Shown in pieces: positions 25,901 to 33,924 of a stretch of DNA of 64,000 nucleotides (positions are counted from its first letter, which is position 1; every line of letters begins with the position of its first letter). Under the pieces are notes generated by a model. It was given only the letters and a program-made list of their open reading frames with translations. It had not been told where the DNA came from and did not search any database. Source of the stretch: Clostridium estertheticum (GTDB lineage: Bacteria > Bacillota > Clostridia > Clostridiales > Clostridiaceae); contig NZ_JAAMNH020000001.1 of NCBI RefSeq assembly GCF_011065935.2, positions 1,137,001 through 1,201,000 on the forward strand, written 5' to 3'. A program made the translations under genes and the position numbers.

Positions 25901-26233
25901 GGGGGAGAGACACAGAGCCCATTCTTCATTGCAGTATTAGCAGCTTTTGCAAATCATTATAGAATATATAATTCTAAAGACAATAACACTATGAGGCTTA
26001 TTATATTTGATGAGGCATTTAGTAAGATGGACGAAGAACATGCGATGATTAGTATTGAACTCTTAAGGAAGCTTGGATTTCAAGCAATTATTGCTGCACC
26101 AGATGATAAAATTCCTGTGATAGGTCCTTGTGTTGATAAAATTCTTTATGTGAAAAATGAAAATAAAAGAAAGATAGCTATAGCCGAATTTGAAGACAAA
26201 GAAATTGAAAAACTAATAAATGGCGGGTTATAA
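22931..26233 (+). CDS. jetC: Wadjet JetC, SMC-like ATPase
   Basis: An 1100-aa SMC/MukB-like motor. Walker A GETGAGKST is at 31-39, the ABC signature SGGETQ near 990-995, Walker B LIIFDEAF with D1027 and E1028. Between the head halves are two long coiled coils (about 250-380 and 640-780 onwards) around a hinge-like globular region (~440-640). It uses ATP to extrude DNA loops and sense small circles. All catalytic motifs look intact. GGGGGAGGAG is the RBS. The jetD start follows after 9 nt. Confidence 0.95.
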   Translation: MRYLTKLHLVNWHYIQYRTIDLAQGINFLTGETGAGKSTILDALQLIILGDLRGHYFNKAASENSQRKLIEYLRGMIQDSNDEGKKCLRDNMDFNSYIVIEVLNTETKEVFCLGVVFEVRKEINDYDHMFFRLKGILPETGFIKHNTPLSIKNLKEEYGSLLRPHSTEEYNEHFLHEYMGKLKSSFFDVFKKSVAFKPPASIEQFIQEFICDDIKIDVEAMVTPIRIYKKIEKEAEGVEDQIKSLQVISKEYEKLEDIREQYKISKFIYDKSELELENIEYIKLQQEISDAKQFIEIESNRMEEAENKVNGLVEEITTLKDKIQNSQEIILCKEIEELTIKITEFKSIQNSFTAEAIRFERWVNCLQYLDLMNDNSSIDLEYYVKEISQMKLYNISEESFLELNRNLSDIAKIITDKYTNVATQLSKYNDDRETIKEELDRLLKGIVYPMSTGNLKDILESSLFEIYGINTKVEIVADLIEVNDKEWIDALEGYMNWQKFYLIIEPQYYQEAINIYKRLDKRQFYDAGIVDVEKISEDKYTVVKNSLAEEIVTDNKYARVYIDYLLGRVIKCDDFNDIRKHKTAITKDCFLYKGYIARRLHPDLYLKNRCIGAESRKLRIQGLTINLTNLELRISELDEVKRKLGGFINLKIYSKEEVTVRLTEQVKINEISILQSEKQEKEIELSKVDLLYVEKLKEIYNQLIGGKNELEQLAKKLNNEIIKKGYVIEGGIQKVIDQQEKQQDIEKKIYENFDSGWIINSGEKCFKDVVDRFKNYNAILTTYKEKYDDIDKKKTTQFQNVAKQRREYCIKNSLTWDTHAEDNEKYIGQLNLLVETKLPQYIEKINIQKEKAYTAFKTDLLSRLKDAIDKTEEQVTFINRSLEKMRFGEKRYKFIVRPKGKYIDFYNMLKNEFLGMDLTANLFEDQYKDQIEFLFNLIVNTTENITGSDMEQLRKQIDIYTDYKTYLEFDMEQIIGTDKSDLSKILRKNSGGETQSPFFIAVLAAFANHYRIYNSKDNNTMRLIIFDEAFSKMDEEHAMISIELLRKLGFQAIIAAPDDKIPVIGPCVDKILYVKNENKRKIAIAEFEDKEIEKLINGGL

Positions 26234-26242
26234 GGTGATGAT

Positions 26243-27463
26243 ATGGAAAAAATAATAACTACAAAAATCATTCAGCGATATGAAAGTAGTAATAAAAGTG
26301 ATAGCGGTTTAAAAGAAGGAAATATGTCAGTGAATTTTACTTCTTTTAAAGAGTATAATAATGACTCAAATTATAAGTATAGAATCCATATTAATACTGT
26401 AGCTAATGAGCTTGAGGATAAGGGATTAATAAAAATAAAATGGGTTAGTAAAGATAACATAATTGATAGATTATTTTTTAATTTGAAAGATATGGATATA
26501 TTTTATAGACTTGCGGGAATAACAGATAAAAAAGATATTTTACTGGATATTGAAGGTCAATTGAAAGTATATGATGATTATATTACTAATTATAGTATAA
26601 AGCACATTTTTAGTGATTGGAAGATGCATCTTTTAGAAAAACATAGAATTCCTAAAATAATTGAAGATAAAGACAAAAGAGAACTTATTGTAAATGCACT
26701 GAAAGGTATAGATGAGCTTCTAAAAAATAATGATACGATATATGAAAGAGTATTTAGCAAAAGATATTTAGGAAATAGCAAGATTTTTGAAAAGCAACTT
26801 AGAGGAACAGTAATTTCTTTACTTAGAAAATATTTTAATGAAGTAGATAATAATATGGATGAGGATGAAGTGCTGAAAGTAGTAGGCATAGAAAAGACAA
26901 CTAGTGAACTTCATCTAAAAGGTAATATTGAATTTAAGTTAAAGGAAAATAATATTAAATTAGCATGTTTTTCTTATGGAGTAGCTCTAAATTCTCATAC
27001 TATAAAAGAATTAAAACTACAGAATTATAGATTTGATAAAGTTATATCAGTAGAAAATAAAGCAAACTTCAATTATCTTTGTGCAAAAGAAAAAGAATCA
27101 TTGATCATTTTTACCGGTGGATTTTATACTCCAGTACAAAAAAGGTTTCTAAACAGATTATACAAGAAATTAATCAATTGTGACAAATGCATTGAGTTTT
27201 ATCATTGGGGTGATATAGATTTAGGGGGGGTTAACATTTATAGAAATATAAAGAGCTTTATTTTTTATAATGTTAAACCCTATTTAATGAATATACAAAT
27301 TATGAAAGAATATAGCGAATATTGGGAATTTATTGAAGATAACAAGTATATTCTTAAGCTTAAAAAACTGTTAGAGGATGAGACTATTAAAGAATTACAT
27401 GATTTAATTAGCTTTGTCATAGAAAACAAAGTCACTTTGGAGCAAGAAAGCATGATAATTTAA
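26243..27463 (+). CDS. jetD: Wadjet JetD, Toprim-like nuclease
   Basis: A 406-aa JetD (DUF3322/DUF2220). The C-terminal half is Toprim-like, with the metal-binding residues visible: E271 in SVENKANF and the DxD D324/D326 in YHWGDIDLGG. The N-terminal half binds DNA and the JetABC complex. By family it cleaves plasmid DNA that the SMC complex cannot pass. It is the last gene of jetABCD, with all four frames intact. Confidence 0.93.
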   Translation: MEKIITTKIIQRYESSNKSDSGLKEGNMSVNFTSFKEYNNDSNYKYRIHINTVANELEDKGLIKIKWVSKDNIIDRLFFNLKDMDIFYRLAGITDKKDILLDIEGQLKVYDDYITNYSIKHIFSDWKMHLLEKHRIPKIIEDKDKRELIVNALKGIDELLKNNDTIYERVFSKRYLGNSKIFEKQLRGTVISLLRKYFNEVDNNMDEDEVLKVVGIEKTTSELHLKGNIEFKLKENNIKLACFSYGVALNSHTIKELKLQNYRFDKVISVENKANFNYLCAKEKESLIIFTGGFYTPVQKRFLNRLYKKLINCDKCIEFYHWGDIDLGGVNIYRNIKSFIFYNVKPYLMNIQIMKEYSEYWEFIEDNKYILKLKKLLEDETIKELHDLISFVIENKVTLEQESMII

Positions 27464-27618
27464 AAATTGGCACATTATAAGTTTTATAAAGGTCACGGGT
27501 TAGGTTAGGAATTATTAAAGCAAAAGTTGTATGCTTTGTTTCAAATTAGATAAAATATAATATATGATATAGTTACAAAGTTTAAATAAATTTAAATATA
27601 GAGTGGAAGTTGATATAT

Positions 27619-29040
27619 ATGAATATTGAAAGAATAAAAGAAATTCTCAATGGTGGGGAAAGTCTAACCGTTGAATTTAAGCAAAGTAAGAATAAATTAA
27701 ATAAAGATGTTTTTGAATCCTTATGTGCATTTTTGAATCGTAATGGAGGGCACTTATTTCTTGGCGTAAATGATGTTGGTAATGCTGTTGGAATTGATGA
27801 TGAAGCTATAAACAAGGTTAAAAAGGAATTTGTGACATCTATAAACAATATTCAAAAGTTAAACCCAACATTTTATTTGTCGGTTGAAGACATTAAAGTT
27901 GATGAAAAAACAATTCTATACATTTATGTTCCTGAGAGCTCTCAAGTCCATAGATGTAATGGGAAAATATATGATCGAAATGAAGATGGAGATATGGATA
28001 TTACTGATAATACAAATCAAGTTTCAGAAATGTATATGAGGAAGCAAGGAACGTATACTGAAAATCGAATTTATCCGTTTACTCAAATGTCAGACTTGCG
28101 GAGTGATCTCTTTGCGAAGGTCAGAAAACTGGCGGTGAATCAAAGGGCCGATCACCCATGGCTTCTAATGGATGATATGGAACTTCTAAAGAGTGCCGGA
28201 TTATATCTTAAAGATTTACAAAGTGGGAAAGAAGGAATCACCTTAGCGGGAATACTGTTGTTTGGTAACGATGAACTTATTTTGAATGCTCTTCCTCACT
28301 TTAAAACAGATGCTATTTTACGTAGAGAAGATACTGACAGATATGATGACAGGGATGATATTAGAACCAATTTAATTGATAGCTATGAAAGGCTTATGCA
28401 GTTTATAGCAAAGCATTTAAATGACAAGTTTTATCTGGAAAAGGACCAAAGAATAAGTTTGAGAGATAAGATATTCAGAGAAGTGGTCTCGAATATTCTA
28501 ATTCATAGAGAATTTTTGAACCCATTTCCCGCAAAGCTCGTGATTGAAATTGATAGGGTTTTTACTGAAAATAGTAATAAGCCACATGGTAATGGTGTAA
28601 TTGATCCGAATAATTTTTCGCCATATCCTAAAAATCCCAAAGTAGCAAAATTCTTTAAAGAAATAGGCAGGGTGGAAGAACTTGGTTCTGGTGTTAGAAA
28701 TATATATAAGTACAATAAAATATACTCAGGAGCAGCACCTGAATTTATGGAAGGTGATGTTTTTAGAACGATGATTCCATTGATACCTCAAGCTACACCT
28801 CAAGCTACACCCCAAGCTGAGCTAAACGAAGATAACGATAGAACAAGTGAAATATTGGAGTTTTGTAAAGTTGCTAGAAGCAGGAATGAGATACAAGATT
28901 ATATAGGACTTAAAGATAGGAAAGGTTTTCGAATAAGAATATTAAACCCTTTGCTTAAAGGTGGCTTATTAAAGTTATCAATACCTAATAAACCTACAAG
29001 TCCAAATCAAAAATATTATAGTGATAAAACGGGTAGGTAA
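27619..29040 (+). CDS. AlbA_2 (Schlafen-like) ATP-binding protein
   Basis: The N-terminal AlbA_2/Schlafen-type domain reads GESLTVEFKQSKNKLNKDVF and NRNGGHLFLGVND. The middle-to-C-terminal HATPase_c_4 part shows REVVSNILIHREF and RVEELGSGVRNIYKYN. A TPQATPQATPQAE repeat linker and a winged-helix end follow. Often annotated as putative transcriptional regulator or RecG-like ATP-binding protein; several such proteins sit in defence islands, but the role is not established. ATG 27619 follows GGAAG at 10 nt; TTG 27610 is also open. A decayed relative lies at 39838-40191 and shares the terminator. Confidence 0.8.
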   Translation: MNIERIKEILNGGESLTVEFKQSKNKLNKDVFESLCAFLNRNGGHLFLGVNDVGNAVGIDDEAINKVKKEFVTSINNIQKLNPTFYLSVEDIKVDEKTILYIYVPESSQVHRCNGKIYDRNEDGDMDITDNTNQVSEMYMRKQGTYTENRIYPFTQMSDLRSDLFAKVRKLAVNQRADHPWLLMDDMELLKSAGLYLKDLQSGKEGITLAGILLFGNDELILNALPHFKTDAILRREDTDRYDDRDDIRTNLIDSYERLMQFIAKHLNDKFYLEKDQRISLRDKIFREVVSNILIHREFLNPFPAKLVIEIDRVFTENSNKPHGNGVIDPNNFSPYPKNPKVAKFFKEIGRVEELGSGVRNIYKYNKIYSGAAPEFMEGDVFRTMIPLIPQATPQATPQAELNEDNDRTSEILEFCKVARSRNEIQDYIGLKDRKGFRIRILNPLLKGGLLKLSIPNKPTSPNQKYYSDKTGR

Positions 29041-29059
29041 ATCAACATATTCTATTCTG

Positions 29060-29082
29060 AGGCAGGTATTTCTGCCTTTTTT
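29060..29082 (+). terminator. terminator of AlbA_2 gene
   Basis: AGGCAG/CTGCCT stem and TTTTTT. The same hairpin and flanks (TATTCTATTCTGAGGCAG) occur at 40194 behind the decayed paralogue. Confidence 0.75.
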
Positions 29083-29463
29083 ATGGTTCCAGCTATAAAA
29101 TGCTAGTTATTTAACATTTAACAATCGTTACGCACTGCGTAGTGAATTACGTTGTATTAAAAGTAATTGGAGCACAAATAGAATAAAATTGAAGAATGGG
29201 GGCTTAAAAGGCTATGAAATTTGAAAGCAATGAAAAGATTCAGAACTTCTTATCAGATTTTGATAGGTTTGTAGATTACATATGCACAAAAATGTAACAA
29301 TAGGAAAAGCTACTAAATATATAGCAAGTTAAATTACCAATTAAAATTAGAGCATTAATTTCTTATTTTGAGATAGATTAGCAAGTGAAAAAATGGATTC
29401 CTCTGCGCTACATCCATTTTTTTATTATGAACCCCGAGCCATGTGAACACTAAGATTAATTAG

Positions 29464-29498
29464 TCCTTAGAACTTTAATTTTAGGTTCTAAGGCTTTT
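29464..29498 (+). terminator. terminator-like hairpin, duplicated at 31521
   Basis: CCTTAGAAC/GTTCTAAGG stem then TTTTT. A near-identical hairpin sits at 31521-31554 beside the second 55-bp repeat. Confidence 0.6.
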
Positions 29499-29535
29499 TA
29501 ATACTAATATAAAGATGGAGGCCTTACGAATAATT

Positions 29536-29590
29536 AATTTTTAACTTAATAAAGGAGTTTAGTCATGAAAATAGAATATCATTAAATGCA
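29536..29590 (+). repeat. 55-bp direct repeat, left copy
   Basis: Identical over 55 bp to 31760-31814. It contains AATAAAGGAGTTTAGTCATG, i.e. an RBS and ATG followed by five codons and a stop, so it looks like the broken start of a gene that was duplicated. Confidence 0.85.
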
Positions 29591-29865
29591 GAATAAACTG
29601 GTATTGCTTTCTAGTAAGCGAGGGAAAATAGATGTATTTCCATTATGAACATAAACATTGATGGTCGATATGTTTCCTTGAAATGCATTTACCGAAAAAC
29701 AGCCAAAAAACCGTTGATTTGTTCCCAAGAACGTAGGTTTATAAAATTAACTCAGGACATCTATCCTGTTTCCTCCACGCACTGTGAAAGCATTTGTCTT
29801 TTGCAGAAGAAATAAGAAGAATAAGACCTTATGACTGGAGGAAAATAAAAAGAGGGGGACCAACT

Positions 29866-30450
29866 ATGAATCAGTATTTAATTGAATTTATGAAAAAGAA
29901 TACTTCTTTTAGTAAAGAAGTATTAGAAGAGATTATGCGCGATATGCTGATAGAAACTTATAAAAAAGGAACCATACTACTTAGACAAGGAGACATTTCA
30001 AATAAGTGCTATTTTGTATTAAAGGGTTGTATAAGGCAATATAGTTTCGGTAAAGACGGGAAAGAAATAACAAATAATTTCTTAACCGAGGAGCAAGCTG
30101 TTGTCATGTTCAAAAGCTGTAAACAAAGGGTGGCCTCAGATTATTCTTTATCTTGTGTGGAAGAGTCTATCTTACTTGTTGGAGATTTTGCAACAGAAGA
30201 AAATATGTATCATAAATTTCCTGAACTTGACAAAATAACAAGATCAATGTTAGAACTAAGCTTCGGTGAAACTCAAGATGCAAGTGCAGTATTTATGAGT
30301 TCTACACCTGAAGAGCGTTATCGTAACATAGTGCAACAAAGACCGAGTCTTATAGAGCGTGTTCCACAACATCAATTAGCAAGCTATCTCGGGATGACTC
30401 CGGAATCTTTGAGTAGAATAAAGAAAAGGGTTTCCAAAGAAGGTGTGTAG
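29866..30450 (+). CDS. Crp/Fnr-family transcriptional regulator
   Basis: A 194-aa regulator with cyclic-nucleotide-binding-type beta roll (KKGTILLRQGDISNKCYFVL, residues ~30-120) and a C-terminal helix-turn-helix (VPQHQLASYLGMTPESLSRI). No Cys cluster for Fe-S sensing is present, so it is not a classical Fnr. AGAGGGGGA 7 nt before ATG 29866 fixes the start; upstream codons are open to 29794. It faces a DUF4386 membrane gene, a common pairing, and probably controls it. Confidence 0.85.
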   Translation: MNQYLIEFMKKNTSFSKEVLEEIMRDMLIETYKKGTILLRQGDISNKCYFVLKGCIRQYSFGKDGKEITNNFLTEEQAVVMFKSCKQRVASDYSLSCVEESILLVGDFATEENMYHKFPELDKITRSMLELSFGETQDASAVFMSSTPEERYRNIVQQRPSLIERVPQHQLASYLGMTPESLSRIKKRVSKEGV

Positions 30451-30497
30451 ATAATTTTGTGTATTCTCTCTCTTAGGCAAAAAAAATGATCTGACAT

Positions 30498-30568
30498 AAA
30501 AATACTCTTCCTTGCAATATTTGGATAATTAACTTATCTCAATTTCTGCCAAGAAAGAGTACTTTTTT
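30498..30568 (+). terminator. bidirectional terminator between crp-like and DUF4386 genes
   Basis: ACTCTTCCTTG...CAAGAAAGAGT stem with long loop and TTTTTT on the plus strand and A-rich start on the other. Confidence 0.6.
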
Positions 30569-30622
30569 ATTCTGTTTACACAAAATTATTTAAAGGCTAT
30601 CCAAAGAAAGCACTTTGTGAAT

Positions 30623-31345
30623 TTAATTTTTTATTTTTGTAGTTCTACCACCTTTTACTAATAACCATATGCCAAGAACTAATTCTCCGACAGCCATTGG
30701 AAGACTGAGTATGCTTTCTAAAACTAAAGTTTTATTTTCAATTTGTGGCAAAAACAAATGTAATGAGTGAATTAGTACGTAGCATAATGAGGCAATTATT
30801 ACGAGTATTCCTACTATTTTGGGGATGAAGTCTGATTTTAAAATAATATAGCCTAATATTAATAGATGAAAACCGAATATAACTAACCCAAACGACCATA
30901 TTTTATCAAATGCATTGATATGATACATCAATTGAACTTTCAATTGGTCCAGTGGTATAGACAGCAAATAATCATCTCCATTGAACAATACTGTTATAGA
31001 TATTAAATGTGTAATAGCTATTCCTAAAATAGCTGTATACGATAATCGAAGCCATGCTGCTAACAATGCCAAACTGTTGTCAATTTGCTTTAAAAAGACA
31101 TAAAGTGCCCATGAAACCAAAATATCTAATAGAAGTACTATTAACCAACCCAAAATTTCTGCTCGAAAAAGGCCAATGGACCCTGAAATGTTATTCAGTG
31201 TAGCGGTTGCATCCCCTTTTACTACTAGACTAGAGTGTACAAATCCATACGAAAATCCTGCACAAATCGCCATAACAATAATGAATAGACCGGCAATGAT
31301 AGCCACTTTTCTTTGTGTTAATTTTTCTGTTTTAAAGACTAACAT
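30623..31345 (-). CDS. DUF4386 membrane protein
   Basis: A 240-aa protein with about seven membrane helices (e.g. VAIIAGLFIIVMAICAGFSY, WLIVLLLDILVSWALYVFL, LGIAITHLISITVLF). It fits the DUF4386 family of unknown function. AGGAGGTGAGTAT directly precedes ATG 31345; the frame is open to 31402. Convergent with the crp-like gene. Confidence 0.8.
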   Translation of the reverse strand: MLVFKTEKLTQRKVAIIAGLFIIVMAICAGFSYGFVHSSLVVKGDATATLNNISGSIGLFRAEILGWLIVLLLDILVSWALYVFLKQIDNSLALLAAWLRLSYTAILGIAITHLISITVLFNGDDYLLSIPLDQLKVQLMYHINAFDKIWSFGLVIFGFHLLILGYIILKSDFIPKIVGILVIIASLCYVLIHSLHLFLPQIENKTLVLESILSLPMAVGELVLGIWLLVKGGRTTKIKN

Positions 31346-31520
31346 ATACTCACCTCCTAGGTTTGATAAGCTTATTGTAGCAGGGAACAAATATAGTGTC
31401 ATTGACTTAAGTTAAGAAATACTGATTTAAATACCATTTTTTATAGGAAAAATATCATAAAACAAGGGGTTAACATGTTCAATGACATCGGTTTTGTCTA
31501 CTCAAGGCGCCCTGCCAGGC

Positions 31521-31554
31521 ATTAGAACTTTAATTTTAGATTCTAAGGCTTTTT
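31521..31554 (+). terminator. terminator-like hairpin, second copy
   Basis: ATTAGAAC...GTTCTAA-type stem (TTAGAAC/ATTCTAA with one mismatch), then TTTTT; homologous to 29464-29498. Confidence 0.5.
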
Positions 31555-31630
31555 AATTGACTTCGCTGATAACCCACCCGAGTCATGTAAATATTAGAAT
31601 TAATTCAATTAAGAATTCAATTGATAGGGT

Positions 31631-31756
31631 TTAGCAAAGCTTTGACATCCAGTCATCGCCTAACTCTTCGGAGGAAGGAGAAATTTTCCGAATGGCATCG
31701 AACAAAGAACGGCTGATGTGCAATCATTGATTATTCGGTTGACCATGCAAGTTGCC
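31631..31756 (+). repeat. ~150-bp structured repeat, copy B
   Basis: It contains TTAGCAAAGCTTTGACATCC, GTCATCGCCTAAC, TTCGGA...TCCGAA and TTGACCATGCAAGTTGCC. Its second half is homologous to 40236-40300. The GTCATCGCCTAAC arm is shared with the palindromes at 39746 and 42917, but its left partner arm is changed here. Confidence 0.55.
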
Positions 31757-31759
31757 ATA

Positions 31760-31814
31760 AATTTTTAACTTAATAAAGGAGTTTAGTCATGAAAATAGAA
31801 TATCATTAAATGCA
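31760..31814 (+). repeat. 55-bp direct repeat, right copy
   Basis: Identical to 29536-29590. The pair brackets the crp-like/DUF4386 segment (~2.2 kb). Confidence 0.85.
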
Positions 31815-32085
31815 CCGAAGGTTTTAGGGGAAAATGGATTTAAGTTATTAATTTGTGAAAAAGTATGCTATTTTATCATTTCATTGTGGATAAAATGGTT
31901 TAAATATTAGATCTCGGTGTCAATGAAATTTTTTAAATGGATTTTTAAATTTTCATAGCTCCCAAAATGATCATTGACCCATTTATAGCTAGGTAGGTTG
32001 TTTTTAGTGCAAAGCGCATCAATACTATGGGTGCCTGGTAACAACGGATTTAAGTATTTAGCCCAAAAATATGGAGGGATAAAGA

Positions 32086-33924
32086 ATGATTAAAAAATAT
32101 ATTGGTTTAATATTTAAATATTTTAACTCGTATTTTCGAAAGAGTATTAAAAATAGGATGATTATCTCAATTACCCTTTCCTTAATTATTCCATTAACCA
32201 TAGTAACTTATCTATCCTATACACGTTCAAGCAATTCGATGGAAGAAGAAATTATAAAGTCTAACACCAAATCCATTAATTGGGCTGGTAAATATATTGA
32301 TAAAACTATAGCGCAACAAAGCGATGCGCTATTTACTTTTTTAGTCGATGAGAATCTATCTTCAAATGTGGATAGAACTGAAGACAATAATTATAGAATT
32401 CAAGTAGATTCTAAAAATTATGTAATTGGTAAGATGTCATCACTACTTTATTCAAATAATAATTATAATGGACTTTTACTTTTTAATGAAAGTAAAACCC
32501 AGTTATTCTATGTTACAGATGAAATGAAAAATTATTTATCGGAGTACATACCTCATGATAAGATTTGGTATTCTTCTTCTACAAAAGAGTTTATGGGAAC
32601 TATTATAAACAATTCTAAATTTATACCTACAGAGCTTAGTTTTGTCATGAATCAAAAGGATAAAAGTTTTTATGTTTTTAGGAGAATTACTGAATTTACA
32701 AATGATTTTAATGGCGTCATCTTTTTAAATGTTAAGTGGAAAATAATGAACGATATATTAGAAATTTTAAAAACACAGGATGAAAGTGATATACTGATAA
32801 CGGATTTAGAAGGAAATATATCCTATAATCCTTATGGAACTAACGTAGACAAACCGGAAATTAAAGAAGCCATAAATTTAATAAAGAAAGATAATATTAA
32901 AGGTAACTCATATATAAAGACAAATAAGTATTCTATTTTTTATTACAAAATTGCTAAAGGTACGATGCTTACTTTTAAAATTATACCTAATGAATTTATT
33001 GTTAAAGGTGCTAGGAGTACCTTAAATGTTAGTATTTTAATTATGTTAATATCTTTAATTTTATGTGTCCTAATAGCAAATGCTATAGCTTATGGAACAA
33101 CAAAACCAATTAGAAGGCTTTCAAATTCTATGAAAAAAGTAAAGGATAATCAATTGATGAGTTTTACTCCCACTGGAAGATTAGATGAAATCGGGGTACT
33201 AGAACAAAGCTATTCATTTATGATTGAGAAGATTAAAGATCTTATAGAAAATGAGTATAAAATTAAGATGGAGAAAAGAACTGCGCAACTTAAGGCACTA
33301 CAAGCACAAATTAACCCTCACTTTTTAAACAATTCATTACAACTTATCGGAGGGATAGCTATTGCTAAAAATGTCCCTGAAATTTACACAATAATAAAAG
33401 CGATAAGTAATATGTTTCTTTACTCAATTAAAATTAGTGAGGAGCTAGTACCAATTAATCGAGAAATACTACACATTAAAGATTATTTATTAATTCAGCA
33501 GTTAAGATTTACGGATAGAATTGATATCCAATTAAATATTGATGAAAGCTTGGACCAATATGTTCTACCAAAATTAACTATTCAGCCAATAGTGGAAAAT
33601 GCTTTTAGGCATGGCCTAGAGAAAAAGATAGGTTTGTGGAAATTAAGTATAAATGTTATAAGAAGTGATGATAACATAAATATCATAGTTTACGATAATG
33701 GGGTAGGTATTGATGAAAATAAACTTAACCAAATTAACAGTGAGCTTTTGAATAATCTTAACAATGTATTTGATACACACCAAAGTATGGGACTTAAGAA
33801 TGTCGATGCAAGGCTAAAGCTGTATTTTGGAAATGAATGTGGAATAGATATCAAAAGCAATGATATGACAGGTACAACGGTAATAATGGTTTTTAAAGCA
33901 TTACTCGAAGGAGATATAAAATGA
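32086..33924 (+). CDS. YesM-type sensor histidine kinase
   Basis: A 612-aa membrane sensor. Helix 1 is at ~25-45 and helix 2 at ~307-332, with a ~260-residue extracellular dCache-like sensor between. HAMP follows, then the His_kinase domain with phospho-His H412 (QINPHFLNNSLQ; Asn where most have Tyr) and an ATPase domain (PIVENAFRHGLEKK, YDNGVGIDE). GGAGGG is the RBS. It overlaps the response regulator by 4 nt. It probably senses a sugar or oligosaccharide outside the cell and drives the downstream ABC transporter and GH30 genes. Confidence 0.9.
   Translation: MIKKYIGLIFKYFNSYFRKSIKNRMIISITLSLIIPLTIVTYLSYTRSSNSMEEEIIKSNTKSINWAGKYIDKTIAQQSDALFTFLVDENLSSNVDRTEDNNYRIQVDSKNYVIGKMSSLLYSNNNYNGLLLFNESKTQLFYVTDEMKNYLSEYIPHDKIWYSSSTKEFMGTIINNSKFIPTELSFVMNQKDKSFYVFRRITEFTNDFNGVIFLNVKWKIMNDILEILKTQDESDILITDLEGNISYNPYGTNVDKPEIKEAINLIKKDNIKGNSYIKTNKYSIFYYKIAKGTMLTFKIIPNEFIVKGARSTLNVSILIMLISLILCVLIANAIAYGTTKPIRRLSNSMKKVKDNQLMSFTPTGRLDEIGVLEQSYSFMIEKIKDLIENEYKIKMEKRTAQLKALQAQINPHFLNNSLQLIGGIAIAKNVPEIYTIIKAISNMFLYSIKISEELVPINREILHIKDYLLIQQLRFTDRIDIQLNIDESLDQYVLPKLTIQPIVENAFRHGLEKKIGLWKLSINVIRSDDNINIIVYDNGVGIDENKLNQINSELLNNLNNVFDTHQSMGLKNVDARLKLYFGNECGIDIKSNDMTGTTVIMVFKALLEGDIK

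Larger units (their letters stand above)
29083..29865 (+). other. 780-bp intergenic region before crp-like gene
   Basis: It contains a short repeat unit TTAGCAAGTGAAAAAATGG...CCATTTTTTT (29377-29423), a terminator at 29464-29498, and the first 55-bp direct repeat (29536-29590). A fragment at ~29215 (MKFESNEKIQNFLSDFDRF) may be a gene remnant. No intact gene was seen. Confidence 0.5.
31403..32085 (+). other. 680-bp intergenic region rich in repeats
   Basis: It carries a terminator hairpin (31521-31554), the ~125-bp structured repeat copy B (31631-31756), the right 55-bp repeat (31760-31814) and then the leader of the histidine kinase gene. No gene was seen. Confidence 0.6.

Noticed and set aside
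29090..29170. Second DUF1016 fragment
   Set aside because: Only a weak resemblance over ~10 residues; could be chance.
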